A stretch of 64,000 nucleotides of DNA from Bacillota bacterium (GTDB taxonomy: Bacteria; Bacillota; Clostridia; Acetivibrionales; DTU013): positions 124,001 through 188,000 of the forward strand of contig JAEYOP010000040.1 in NCBI GenBank assembly GCA_023411575.1. Reading direction: 5' to 3'. Below, one piece after another: positions 8,691-17,196 of this stretch (position 1 is its first letter; every line of letters starts with the position of its first letter). Made by a program: the position numbers and the translations under genes. The notes below the pieces were generated by a model. The model ran no database searches, had not been told where the DNA came from, and saw only the letters and a list, made by a program, of their open reading frames with translations.

Positions 8691-10304
8691 TCAGACTTTA
8701 AACAAATCGTTCCTTCCCAAAAACCGGGCCCTGGCCCGTTCGGGCATAAATTGAGCGGCATACCGGCAAAGCAGCAGGATGGCCTCCCGGTTGAAGGTCG
8801 TAAATCCAATGGCATAGTAGCCCGCAAAAACCAGTACGGAGTAGGCACACAGGATCCCCGTCTTCGCAAGCAGGCCCACCGTGCCGGCAGCCGGGAATGC
8901 TGCGGATAAGCCGAAGCAAAGCCCAAAGCAAAGCAGGGAACTGCAGATGAAATAAAGCAGGCTTTTATAAACGCTTATGAAATGGAACTGCTGTTTGACC
9001 ATAAAAGCACTGTTCAGCAGCATGTAAACAAACTGGATCAGCAGAAGGCCCAGGCCGTAATACCGGTAATCCATGTAGTGGATGATGACAAACAGGACGA
9101 TGCAGGACAACCCCTTGCAGATAACGTTCCAGATAAATGAAACATGCAGGATCTGTTTGGCAATAACAAGCCGTACGTTCAATGTATCGATAAGCAGCAT
9201 CGGCACAAGCAGAATGCAGTACCGGAAAAATACGGCGGTCAATTCGACGGAATCGGGTCCGAAATTCCCCCTCCCGAAGAGGATGGAGATGACCAGCGGC
9301 GCCTGGACCGCCAGGATGAAGCAGAGCGGAATAATCAGGGTCATCGTGACCTTTATGTATTTCATATATTGCCGGTTCAGCTTGTCAAACTGGCCCTTGG
9401 CATACATCTCTATCATGTTGATGCCCAGGACCGTCGATACCTGCCCCGTAAAAACGGCGACAAAGATGCTGTACAATCTGTCGCTGTAGCTCAGGGCGGT
9501 ATACACGCCCTCATTCAGGCCGGAAATCAGATAAATAACCACATATTGATTTATAGTTGACGCTATCTGGGAAATGACTGCAAAGAAGATGTTCTTCCGC
9601 ACGTCCTTCTCCAGTCGGTACCATTTGAATTGAAACCGGAAGCCCAGCAGCCGGACCAGCGAAATATTCAGCAGCGCAAACTGGATGATATGGGCGATCA
9701 GTATGCCCGCGGCCATACTGGCGACGCCGTACCTTTTGCCGAGGAGCAGGATAAAGAAGATGATCAGCGCGCTTTTGAGCATATCCAGGATCATCGGAAA
9801 GGTAAAGTAGTGATAGGAGTCAAAAGCATTCAACAGGTAGGAATTGGTCAGGATGAAGAAAAAAGTGGGGATGATGAGTTTTGCGATCTGCATGTTCTCC
9901 CGGATATCGGCCCTTGAAAACTTGGACGTCAGGGCCAGGAACTCCTCCGGCACCGCGTTGATCACGGCGCAGGCCGCCACTCCGAGAATCAGGTAGAACA
10001 AATAGACGGACAGCATGAACTTCCGGCTTTCCTCCTCGGATTTGTTTTCGCGGATCCGGATCGAATTCGGGATGAGGACGGATTGGTTGATATTGCTGAA
10101 AAGCCCCGGGAGAAGCGTTGTAAAGGAAACGCAGAAAAACAGGAAATCGGTGCTTTTGGTTGCGCCGAAATAAGCGGATACGATCATGGCCTGTACAAAA
10201 GAAAACACCCGTGCAACCAGGCTGAAAAAGGTAGAAGACACTACGGACCTGCTGGTACTCTCTGATTTCACCCTGCTCCCTGTCATTCCTTTATCCATCG
10301 GCAT
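8691..10304 (-). CDS. MurJ/Wzx-like lipid-linked oligosaccharide flippase
   Basis: A 537-residue polytopic membrane protein of the MOP/MVF superfamily with about 14 hydrophobic segments. The N-terminal region VVSSTFFSLVARVFSFVQAM and the early FGATKSTD-like loop match MurJ-type flippases. In this locus it most likely moves the undecaprenyl-linked exopolysaccharide unit to the outer face. ATG 10304 is preceded by GAGGGG 6 bases away; an earlier in-frame start at 10349 lacks a site and would reach into the leader motif. It is the first gene after a hairpin-plus-motif boundary (10356-10484), so it may start its own transcript. Confidence 0.88.
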   Translation of the reverse strand: MPMDKGMTGSRVKSESTSRSVVSSTFFSLVARVFSFVQAMIVSAYFGATKSTDFLFFCVSFTTLLPGLFSNINQSVLIPNSIRIRENKSEEESRKFMLSVYLFYLILGVAACAVINAVPEEFLALTSKFSRADIRENMQIAKLIIPTFFFILTNSYLLNAFDSYHYFTFPMILDMLKSALIIFFILLLGKRYGVASMAAGILIAHIIQFALLNISLVRLLGFRFQFKWYRLEKDVRKNIFFAVISQIASTINQYVVIYLISGLNEGVYTALSYSDRLYSIFVAVFTGQVSTVLGINMIEMYAKGQFDKLNRQYMKYIKVTMTLIIPLCFILAVQAPLVISILFGRGNFGPDSVELTAVFFRYCILLVPMLLIDTLNVRLVIAKQILHVSFIWNVICKGLSCIVLFVIIHYMDYRYYGLGLLLIQFVYMLLNSAFMVKQQFHFISVYKSLLYFICSSLLCFGLCFGLSAAFPAAGTVGLLAKTGILCAYSVLVFAGYYAIGFTTFNREAILLLCRYAAQFMPERARARFLGRNDLFKV

Positions 10305-10355
10305 CTTTATCCCCTCAGGCTTTTGTCCGCGGTTCAAACCGGACCACACTACAGC

Positions 10356-10382
10356 CTATTCCAGACAAGCCGTGTTTAGAAC
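10356..10382 (-). promoter_or_regulatory. Bipartite leader motif, copy A (unknown function)
   Basis: Read on the minus strand this is GTTCTAAA, six variable bases, then TTGTCTGGAATAG, ending 51 bases before the flippase ATG. The same two blocks with the same 6-base spacing occur at 19992-20018 before the CpsB gene. Both copies lie between a strong hairpin and the first gene of a unit, so a promoter, a processing site or an antitermination element are the options. The -35/-10 pattern of a sigma-A promoter is not convincing here. Confidence 0.5.
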
Positions 10383-10456
10383 GCCTTTGGAGCCAAAGCG
10401 GGACAAGGACGAGGCGGGATGGCGTGGAGCCCGGGAGTGAAGCCCGGGCATGCAGA

Positions 10457-10484
10457 CGGGACAGCGCACTGTCCCGCTGTCCCG
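10457..10484 (-). terminator. GC-rich hairpin with two alternative pairings
   Basis: Arm 10457-10466 (CGGGACAGCG) pairs perfectly with 10475-10484. The inner part GGGACAG (10458-10464) can instead pair with 10469-10475. It lies 52 bases after the beta-helix gene stop. No U-tract follows, so it is either an intrinsic terminator of poor type, an attenuator, or an mRNA 3' stabiliser. The wider gap 10383-10535 also holds CCCGGG repeats and no reading frame I trust. Confidence 0.45.
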
Positions 10485-10535
10485 CCGCTTTCTGTCCTGC
10501 CGCCCCTCCGCCCCTTCCGGGCTGGAGCGCTCCGG

Positions 10536-13391
10536 CTAAAGAATATTGAACGCCGAATTGGCATCCTGCCTGGTGGAGGATTTGTAGCTGGAAGACTGGT
10601 TGATGGTGTACCAGTTCCGGTCATACCGCGCAAGATATCCCCCGCTGCTCTGGGAATAGACATTGTAGTTCAGGGCGATGCTGTTAAGCCCCGACGGTTT
10701 CCAGATGAGGGTTTGCGCAGCCTTGTAGAATATATTGTTCATCACCTTGATGTTGCTGTTCGCCGCGCTGGTATTGCCCACTCCGAGATGGATCCCGGTC
10801 GGGTCCGGCCTCTGCTGGTGGCTGTATCCGTATCCCGCCCCGCTGCAGTTGTTGTTGGTGAACTGGATATTATTCATGCTGGAGGAGGAATTGGTGATCC
10901 AGGTTTCATAGGAGTACTCGCAGTTTGCAATCCGGTTGTTTGTATAAGTGATGTTGTACTGTGTGCAGGAGACGGAGCTCTGATTGGTCACACCGGCATC
11001 GAAGCATTCCTGGATGCTGCAGTTTTCCACCAGATGGTCGTGGTTGTTGGCCCAGAACTCGATTCCGTTGCCGTATCTCAAGGTACTTCCGCTCTTCTGG
11101 TACGTTCCGCCGATAAACGCCAGATCCAGGTTCCGCAAGGTGATATGGTCACAGCTCTCGATGCTGAATCCGTGCCTTCCGCCATACCGAAGCTGGATTC
11201 CGTCGAAGGTGATGTAGGACCTGGAATTCAGGGTCACCAGATGGGCTCCGGCCGCGATTTCCACTGAGGAATACAGGCTGGCCGGATTGCCGCCGATATA
11301 CATCCGGATGCGGTTGTTGGAGACGTCGTACCACCAGTTTCCGTTTGCGGAATCCGGGTACCGGTTGCTTAAGCTACTGCTGCTGTCCACACGGTGGGCG
11401 CATTTTGAATTGTCCAGGATGATATTGCCCGCATCGAGCCCGGAAGGAACGCTGCATTCCCAGAGGTTCGTACCCACGGCTTTCCAGTCCGAAACCGCGC
11501 TTTTTGAAATGGAGCCCAGGAACAGGGGCTTGCTGCCGGTCCCGTAGGAGGTATAGGTGATATTGTAGGTGGCGTTGCCGCTTCTTGCGCTGAGATATTC
11601 GCGCCGCCAAACGTCCCCGCACTTGAACCGGACCGTATCGCCGGCTTTCAGCGGCAGGCCGTTTACCTTGGCGACGGTTTTGAAGGGCGTGCTGGGAGAC
11701 AGCCCGTTGTTCAAATCGCTGCCCGTGCTCGAACTCACGTAATAGACGTTGCCCGTCGGCACGACAGCGGATTCGATGGCGCCGCAGTCGATCCCGTTGT
11801 TTACGATCCGGGGCTTTTCATAAAAGTCCACCGTGCCGTTCCCGTAATCGATCCCGAAATTGCCGGTCACGCTCTGGGAGTTGATGCTGACGACTCCGGC
11901 ATTGATCGCGGGAGAACCGGCCCGGAGATTGAAGTCATGGCTTCCGGCGTCCACGAAGCCGGGGTCCGCAAATACGGCCAGCCCCTGGTTGTTGCCCGCT
12001 GTCCTGTACCAGATGTTGTTCTGCATGGTTGCGGTACCATTCGCAACCGCCAGCATGACGCCGTCGTCATAAATAATATTGTTGAATACCCAATTGCTGT
12101 TGCTCTTCTGAACTTTGACGCCCGTGCGGTTGTTGTACAGCGTATTATTGTAAAAATAGGAGCCGGTGCAATACCCGCTGGTGTCGGTGGAGCCGCCGAT
12201 GCAGAGTCCGTATGTATTTGAGCTGTGAATAATGTTGTTTCGGACAATTATATTGGTCGTGTATTTGTCCGTGTGCTCGTTTCCTGCTTCAACCCCGATA
12301 TCGCAGGCGTAGACCAGGTTTCTTTCAAGGATTACATCCTTCCCGCCATCGACATAGATTCCGTCTGCGCTCAAAACCCCGTCGTATGCGGGATTGCTTT
12401 TCGCCGATATGTTATAGACCGTATTTCCTGAAACGAGGCCGTTCCTGGCCTGGTCATCCGACGAGGCGACGCCGTAGTAACCGGCCACATCGATGCCGCT
12501 GTTGTCGTTGTCGTGTATGATATTGTTTGTGATCTGGAAACGGGTCACATTTCCGTTGACCGTACAGTTTTCCCCCGTGCCCAGTACATTGGAATACAGC
12601 TCATTTCCGTCGATAAGGACTCCCGTGATGGGGTTGGCGCCGTCCGTCCCCTGGATCTGAATGGCATTGCCGCCGGAGGAGGATACCAGGTCGTGGATTT
12701 TATTGCCGAGAATTTCAATTCCGATCCCGGAGCCGTCCACATAAATGCCCTTTGCCTTCGCCGCTTTGCAGTTGCGTATTTCCAGTCCTTCGATCCGGAG
12801 ATAGCTTTTGCTGTTGATCGCGATGCAGGGGGCTTCGTTGGAAATCGAGGAACAGTCCAGCACGGCATGTTCGGACCCGTTGTTCTGGATGGTAATATAG
12901 TTTCCCGCCGTCCCGGAATTCCGGATCACTACTTTTTCGCTGTAAATTCCCTCTTTAATGTTCAGCGTGTCTCCCGGCTGCAGCACATCGATGCCCTTTT
13001 GGACCGTTTTGAAGGGGTTTGCGGCCGAACCGCTGTTATTATCGCTTCCGGTGGGCGCGACATAATAGACGGCGGGACCTGCTGCAAGCGTTGTTGCCGA
13101 AGCGGCATTGCTGGGGTCGGACAGGTTGTTGTCCGCATCAATGGCCTTGACGAGATAGGTGTAGTTTGTCAATGGCGTCAATCCTGTGATATTGTAGGCC
13201 GTGGCAGCCGTTGATGCAAACTCCGTGCACTTGTATATTTTGTACTGGATCCCGGATTCGTCATCGGTAGAAGCATCCCAGGTCAAATTGATCTGCGTAT
13301 CCGATACCGCCGCAGCCTTCAGGTTCTGCGGCGCCGTTGGCGCTGTCGTGCCGCGCATCGTTTCATCCAGACCGGATTCGTCGTCGTTCAT
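10536..13391 (-). CDS. Fibronectin III plus double parallel beta-helix protein, no signal peptide
   Basis: A 951-residue protein. Residues of about 18-105 form a fibronectin type III domain (PTAPQNLKAAAVSDTQINLTW). Two beta-helix units follow, each opening with a YYV...GSD.N.G...PFKTV motif (about residues 108 and 552). This opening is typical of DUF1565/pectate-lyase-like right-handed helices that bind or cleave polysaccharide. ATG 13391 has GGAGGGGAG 8 bases upstream and an in-frame TGA shortly before, so the start is firm. The protein has no signal peptide, and its first residues (DDESGLDE) echo the DDESGIQY inside the FN3 domain, as if an upstream FN3 copy and export signal had been lost. 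It might act on the nascent exopolysaccharide as lyase or epimerase if exported. No catalytic residues can be assigned. Confidence 0.8.
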   Translation of the reverse strand: MNDDESGLDETMRGTTAPTAPQNLKAAAVSDTQINLTWDASTDDESGIQYKIYKCTEFASTAATAYNITGLTPLTNYTYLVKAIDADNNLSDPSNAASATTLAAGPAVYYVAPTGSDNNSGSAANPFKTVQKGIDVLQPGDTLNIKEGIYSEKVVIRNSGTAGNYITIQNNGSEHAVLDCSSISNEAPCIAINSKSYLRIEGLEIRNCKAAKAKGIYVDGSGIGIEILGNKIHDLVSSSGGNAIQIQGTDGANPITGVLIDGNELYSNVLGTGENCTVNGNVTRFQITNNIIHDNDNSGIDVAGYYGVASSDDQARNGLVSGNTVYNISAKSNPAYDGVLSADGIYVDGGKDVILERNLVYACDIGVEAGNEHTDKYTTNIIVRNNIIHSSNTYGLCIGGSTDTSGYCTGSYFYNNTLYNNRTGVKVQKSNSNWVFNNIIYDDGVMLAVANGTATMQNNIWYRTAGNNQGLAVFADPGFVDAGSHDFNLRAGSPAINAGVVSINSQSVTGNFGIDYGNGTVDFYEKPRIVNNGIDCGAIESAVVPTGNVYYVSSSTGSDLNNGLSPSTPFKTVAKVNGLPLKAGDTVRFKCGDVWRREYLSARSGNATYNITYTSYGTGSKPLFLGSISKSAVSDWKAVGTNLWECSVPSGLDAGNIILDNSKCAHRVDSSSSLSNRYPDSANGNWWYDVSNNRIRMYIGGNPASLYSSVEIAAGAHLVTLNSRSYITFDGIQLRYGGRHGFSIESCDHITLRNLDLAFIGGTYQKSGSTLRYGNGIEFWANNHDHLVENCSIQECFDAGVTNQSSVSCTQYNITYTNNRIANCEYSYETWITNSSSSMNNIQFTNNNCSGAGYGYSHQQRPDPTGIHLGVGNTSAANSNIKVMNNIFYKAAQTLIWKPSGLNSIALNYNVYSQSSGGYLARYDRNWYTINQSSSYKSSTRQDANSAFNIL

Positions 13392-13456
13392 GTCAGGCTC
13401 CCCTCCGAATTTATCTCATAATGCACAGTATATGCGCCCGCCAGCGGCCTTGACAC

Positions 13457-13474
13457 CTGCCGCATTTGCGGCAG
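13457..13474 (-). other. Short perfect palindrome in intergenic gap
   Basis: CTGCCGCA and TGCGGCAG arms form a compact hairpin in the 120-base gap between the DUF2334 gene stop (13512) and the beta-helix ATG (13391). There is no U-tract in either direction, so it is more likely an mRNA structure or operator than a terminator. A weak promoter-like TGTCAA-N17-TATACT follows it towards the beta-helix gene. Confidence 0.35.
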
Positions 13475-13511
13475 AATCCGGAACCTTTTCACTCTTTTTG
13501 GAGCATTTGCA

Positions 13512-14279
13512 TTACTCGCTTTGGAGCATGCTGCGCACTCCGTTTTTAGCAGCGTTGAAGAGAAATACGCCTTTATAGGCGAAGTTTGCGAAGGAATGAT
13601 GGAACAGGGTTTTGTATTCCAGCACCGAACTGAAAGGAACAATATTGGTATCGGATTTCAGATGGTCTTCGATCTGCCGGTATAGCTCTTCGTCCGCATT
13701 GTTCAAATGCAGACAGATGGTCTGCACCCCCATGGAGTACCGGACAGGCTCCCAAACCTGCTGGGGGACAAAGAGCAATCCTCCCTTGTTGACCGGGAAG
13801 AGCCCGATGCCGTCAGTTACCGCCTTGAACCTCAGCTTTTTCAGTACCCTGACGGTGTTCCGGTCGAAGGAGTGGCCGGGAGACATCCAGATGTCGGCAG
13901 GAATGCCGTGTTTTTCGAGGATATCCTTGCCGGCCTTTATCTTCTCGTATTGAAGCCGGTAGCTCAGGCCGTAGAATTCGGACTGGGGCTTGAAGCCGCA
14001 GAGGCGGTGGAAGGGCTGGATGTAATCCGTGCTGTACTTGTGCTGGTAGCCGTGCTGGGCCGCCTCGATCCGCCCCTCCGCCACAAGCCGCCCGATGATT
14101 TTCCAGAAGGAGCCTTCCTCCCGGCCGACGGTCAGATTGGGGTCCCGGTTGTCCGGAACGACCCCCACCAGGGGAACCACCCGGTATTTTCGAAACAGCT
14201 CCAGGAATTTGCAGAATTGATTCCAGTCCATTCCCGGCGTCACATCGTCGATCCTGTAAATGCAGCACGCTTTTCTCAT
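13512..14279 (-). CDS. DUF2334 polysaccharide deacetylase-like protein
   Basis: A 255-residue protein of the NodB-like deacetylase superfamily. CCIYRIDDVTPG near the N-terminus gives the metal/catalytic Asp pair. Later motifs include the His-containing AAQHGYQHKYS and MSPGHSFD. There is no signal peptide or membrane segment, so it probably acts in the cytoplasm, or on lipid-linked sugars at the inner face. ATG 14279 follows a GGGGA stretch; a GTG at 14291 directly after the previous stop is the alternative start. Deacetylation of an N-acetylated sugar in the repeat unit is inferred from context. Confidence 0.78.
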   Translation of the reverse strand: MRKACCIYRIDDVTPGMDWNQFCKFLELFRKYRVVPLVGVVPDNRDPNLTVGREEGSFWKIIGRLVAEGRIEAAQHGYQHKYSTDYIQPFHRLCGFKPQSEFYGLSYRLQYEKIKAGKDILEKHGIPADIWMSPGHSFDRNTVRVLKKLRFKAVTDGIGLFPVNKGGLLFVPQQVWEPVRYSMGVQTICLHLNNADEELYRQIEDHLKSDTNIVPFSSVLEYKTLFHHSFANFAYKGVFLFNAAKNGVRSMLQSE

Positions 14280-14291
14280 ATGTCCCCACAC

Positions 14292-14954
14292 TCATCGTTT
14301 ATTGTTGGTTTGGTCCTTTTTCACCAGCTTCAGTTCGACATTATTGTAAATAATGCCTAGAATGTTCACCCCTATTTCCTTCAGCTTTCTGTAGTACTGC
14401 TCCGGCTGCCCGGTGCGCATGCTGGCGCGGTTGCAGATAAAATAGATGCCGTCCGATGCACTGGCGGCCAGAAATCCGGACGTATCCTCAAGAAGGGGCT
14501 CCGTATCGATGACAATCCGCCTGTATTTCCCCTTCAGCTGGCCCAGCAGGCTGACCACCGAGGCTTTGTCAAACGTGAACCCGCAGTTTCTGCCGATCTC
14601 CGCAAGGGACAGGCAGTCGTAGCCTTTTTTGTCCACCCTTACGATGCACTCCTCCAGAAGTTTTCCCGACTTGAGCGGATCGATCCGATAGCTGACGGAC
14701 GGAATGTTCTGAAGATTCAGCAGCAGGGTTTTGCTGCCCTGGGCGGTAAAAGCGCGGGAAATCTGGTCCGACAGCTCACTTTTCCCGTCGTTCCGGAAAG
14801 GACTGATGATGGCTATCGTCCGGATTTCACTGTTGCTTTTGATTTCCTGCAGCAGTACGTCCCGGACGATTCTCTCGATCGAAAGGGTAAAGAAATCCTC
14901 CCCGGACCGTTTTCTTCTTCCGGTGCTTACAGCAGCCGCGCTGGCTGTTCTCAT
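14292..14954 (-). CDS. CpsD/CapB-like P-loop protein, degenerate BY-kinase
   Basis: A 220-residue relative of bacterial tyrosine kinases that partner Wzz proteins. The P-loop region reads SPFRNDGKSE (residues 51-60): GK-S is kept but the surrounding glycines are lost. The Walker A' position, normally an Asp-x-Asp strand, is LLLNLQNIP (77-85) with no aspartate. Walker B is recognisable as IVIDTEPL. The C-terminus (NNVELKLVKKDQTNNKR) has no tyrosine cluster. The gene overlaps the Wzz gene by 4 bases. It is probably an adaptor that keeps the fold but not kinase activity, although the CpsB phosphatase is still present upstream. A ParA-like role is less likely. Confidence 0.78.
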   Translation of the reverse strand: MRTASAAAVSTGRRKRSGEDFFTLSIERIVRDVLLQEIKSNSEIRTIAIISPFRNDGKSELSDQISRAFTAQGSKTLLLNLQNIPSVSYRIDPLKSGKLLEECIVRVDKKGYDCLSLAEIGRNCGFTFDKASVVSLLGQLKGKYRRIVIDTEPLLEDTSGFLAASASDGIYFICNRASMRTGQPEQYYRKLKEIGVNILGIIYNNVELKLVKKDQTNNKR

Positions 14955-15637
14955 ACAAGACCACCCTCCTGTCCGGGATTCTTTGCCGCAGGCACCAGGA
15001 GGATATTTTCCTCTTCAAACAGGGAATGGACGTACTCCAGCCCGCCGTTCTCCAACTGCTTCCCGCCGAGGGCCAGATTGATCAGAATCCCCAGGAGGAG
15101 CCCGCCGAACGCCGCCGCTGCGACCATCAGGACAGGATAAGCCTGGTTTACGGGGATGTTGTTCAAATGGGGCCTGCTTAATATTTTATAGGTAATGCTT
15201 CCGTCGATTTCCTTCAGCTGGGAGCTGAGATTTTTGTCCAGGGACTCCACCAGCTTCACCGCCCCTTCGGGCGTGTCCGTCTCGACGCTGATGTTCAGGA
15301 TCCGGGTATTGGGAACTGCCTCCACCTTCAGCGCTTCGATGATATTCATCCTGTCTACCTTGCATTCTTCCTCCACCCTGGCCAGAACCGCGTCGCTGAT
15401 GATGATCTGCGACAGATCTCCCGCTGCCATCTGGGAGGAGCGGATCGAATCGTAAACGCTGTATCCGTCGTTTCCCTCTCCCAAGGTGATGATCAGCTTC
15501 ATGCTCGCTTCATATTTCTTGACAAATTCCCTGTCACAGGCGATATACGCCGTGGCCGCCGCCGCAACCGCAAGCGCCAGCAGTATCCACATACGGGACA
15601 GGGCAATTCGAATGTATTTCACGATTTCCTTGTTCAT
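14951..15637 (-). CDS. Wzz/CapA-like polysaccharide co-polymerase
   Basis: A 228-residue membrane protein with one N-terminal membrane segment (about residues 16-32), an extracytoplasmic coiled region, and a second membrane segment at about 172-190, the two-helix layout of Wzz/YveK proteins. A proline-containing stretch, HLNNIPVNQAYPV, precedes the second helix as in the family. It controls chain length of the exopolysaccharide and normally activates the CpsD partner encoded directly downstream. Start ATG 15637 overlaps the stop of the SLH-like gene (ATGA). Confidence 0.86.
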   Translation of the reverse strand: MNKEIVKYIRIALSRMWILLALAVAAAATAYIACDREFVKKYEASMKLIITLGEGNDGYSVYDSIRSSQMAAGDLSQIIISDAVLARVEEECKVDRMNIIEALKVEAVPNTRILNISVETDTPEGAVKLVESLDKNLSSQLKEIDGSITYKILSRPHLNNIPVNQAYPVLMVAAAAFGGLLLGILINLALGGKQLENGGLEYVHSLFEEENILLVPAAKNPGQEGGLV

Positions 15638-17178
15638 TTCCGGTCAACCTCCATGTCATATAATCCGGCCGCCGCTTTTTTGTCGATGGCATTGCTTTGG
15701 ACGAGCTTCTGGAGCAGGGTTGCCGTATCCTCCTTCAGCGTATGGTTCAATGCCAGCCAGGTCAGCCTGGCCATGTGTCCCCGGCTGAAGCCCTCCTTTT
15801 TCAGGATGGAAAAGTAATCCGCGTCGAGGAGCCCCGCTTCCCTGGCCTTTTCCAGCGCGCTCTTCCAGTCGAAGTCCCCGGTTCCCGGGCTGTCCGAATA
15901 CCCCAGGACGCGCAGGAGAAAGGTCACATATCCCGGGGCATCCAGCCCGAGATCGCAGCCAAAGCTGCTGTCCGAAATGCCCTTGGTCAGGGAATATTTG
16001 TGGAGATATCCCACATAGGGGTTTCCCCAGGATCCGGCGGCATCTTTGAACGGGTGCGGGTACAATTTGCCGAGGGCCTCCTTTTCGCCGCCCAGGAGCC
16101 GCGTCAGCATGGCCGCTCCTTCCAGCCGGGTCGGCGTCCGCTCCAGGTCGAAACTCTTGCCGTCGCCCTTGAACAAATTCAACACCTGCAGCTTTTCCGC
16201 ATAATACGCATAGTCCGCGGCCCCGCTGCCGGCTTCGCCGCTCCATCCCGCCGCCCTGGCAAAGAGCCACCATGCGGCATACGCCTTCAGGTTGGCATTG
16301 ACGGGCTCGGTATGCGCCGCATAGCAGTCGTACCACTCCTTGTCTTCCTTGTGGCTTTTCTGCCACTCCCGGGCCCAGTTCCGGTCCGGCACGCCGTCGC
16401 CGTTGCTGTCGTAGGAGCAGTCGGCGTTTGCCAGCTTATCCCCGTAATAGGTTCCGTCCGGATCATAGCTTTCAATATCGGCAAAATCATACAGGACCTT
16501 GTTGTTGGCAAGGCAGAATTCCCGGATCTGCCGGTTTGCCCGGGCCAGCGTTCCGTCCGGTCCGGTGCCGTCCAGGTGCCCGGTCATGTAAACGAAGACC
16601 ACGCCCGGAAAATCCTTTTCCAGCCCCTGCATAAGGTCCAGGTAATTCCGGACATAGGCGCCGTCCGCATTGGAAAGCTGCCCGCACCAGGACCACAGGA
16701 CCACATTGACGTCCGGGTTCTTCCCAAGATACGTCCTGGTTTTCTCCGCCCAGGTTTTTCCGTCCGGGTTGCCCAGATCCAGCTCTTCCCCGAAAGGGTT
16801 ATCCCTCAGGTCGATGGACCCTTTGGGCGCATTTTTTTCATAGATGAACGGCTCATTTTTAAAATACCGCAGGCCCATCATCCCGTAGATGATCTGACTG
16901 CCATGGGAAGTATGGCCGCAAACGATGTGCAGGCTTTCCCTGGCCTTTTGGGCCCATTCGGCCGGTATAATGCTCAGCTTTGCGCTGGTATGGTCCGCTA
17001 TAACCGCTTTGGCCGCCCGCTTTGCGGAACCGCTGCCCGAAGCCTCGGAGCCGGCGGCTGATACGGCTTCGCCGGCACCGGAAGGAATCCCGGCGCCATT
17101 GGCCAGGAGCAGCAGGCCCGTCAGCAGGCCGATCAGTTTTTTCCTAACAAGAAACAGCTTCCACCCTATTTTGTCCAT
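15634..17178 (-). CDS. Secreted SGNH-like protein with C-terminal SLH-like region
   Basis: A 514-residue exported protein. An N-terminal signal peptide (KKLIGLLTGLLLLANG) is clear. Residues of about 70-300 contain VCGHTSHGSQ, LWSWCGQLSN and VYMTGHLDG, which look like block motifs of an SGNH/GDSL-type fold but could not be assigned to a characterised enzyme. From about residue 340 on there are SLH-type repeats (TRLEGAAMLTRLLGG, FKDAAGSWGNPYVGYLHKYSLTKG) that would bind cell-wall polymer. It is coupled to the Wzz gene. A role in modifying or anchoring the exopolysaccharide at the wall is inferred from position only. Confidence 0.7.
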   Translation of the reverse strand: MDKIGWKLFLVRKKLIGLLTGLLLLANGAGIPSGAGEAVSAAGSEASGSGSAKRAAKAVIADHTSAKLSIIPAEWAQKARESLHIVCGHTSHGSQIIYGMMGLRYFKNEPFIYEKNAPKGSIDLRDNPFGEELDLGNPDGKTWAEKTRTYLGKNPDVNVVLWSWCGQLSNADGAYVRNYLDLMQGLEKDFPGVVFVYMTGHLDGTGPDGTLARANRQIREFCLANNKVLYDFADIESYDPDGTYYGDKLANADCSYDSNGDGVPDRNWAREWQKSHKEDKEWYDCYAAHTEPVNANLKAYAAWWLFARAAGWSGEAGSGAADYAYYAEKLQVLNLFKGDGKSFDLERTPTRLEGAAMLTRLLGGEKEALGKLYPHPFKDAAGSWGNPYVGYLHKYSLTKGISDSSFGCDLGLDAPGYVTFLLRVLGYSDSPGTGDFDWKSALEKAREAGLLDADYFSILKKEGFSRGHMARLTWLALNHTLKEDTATLLQKLVQSNAIDKKAAAGLYDMEVDRK

Positions 17179-17196
17179 CTGTCCGCTCCCATCTTT

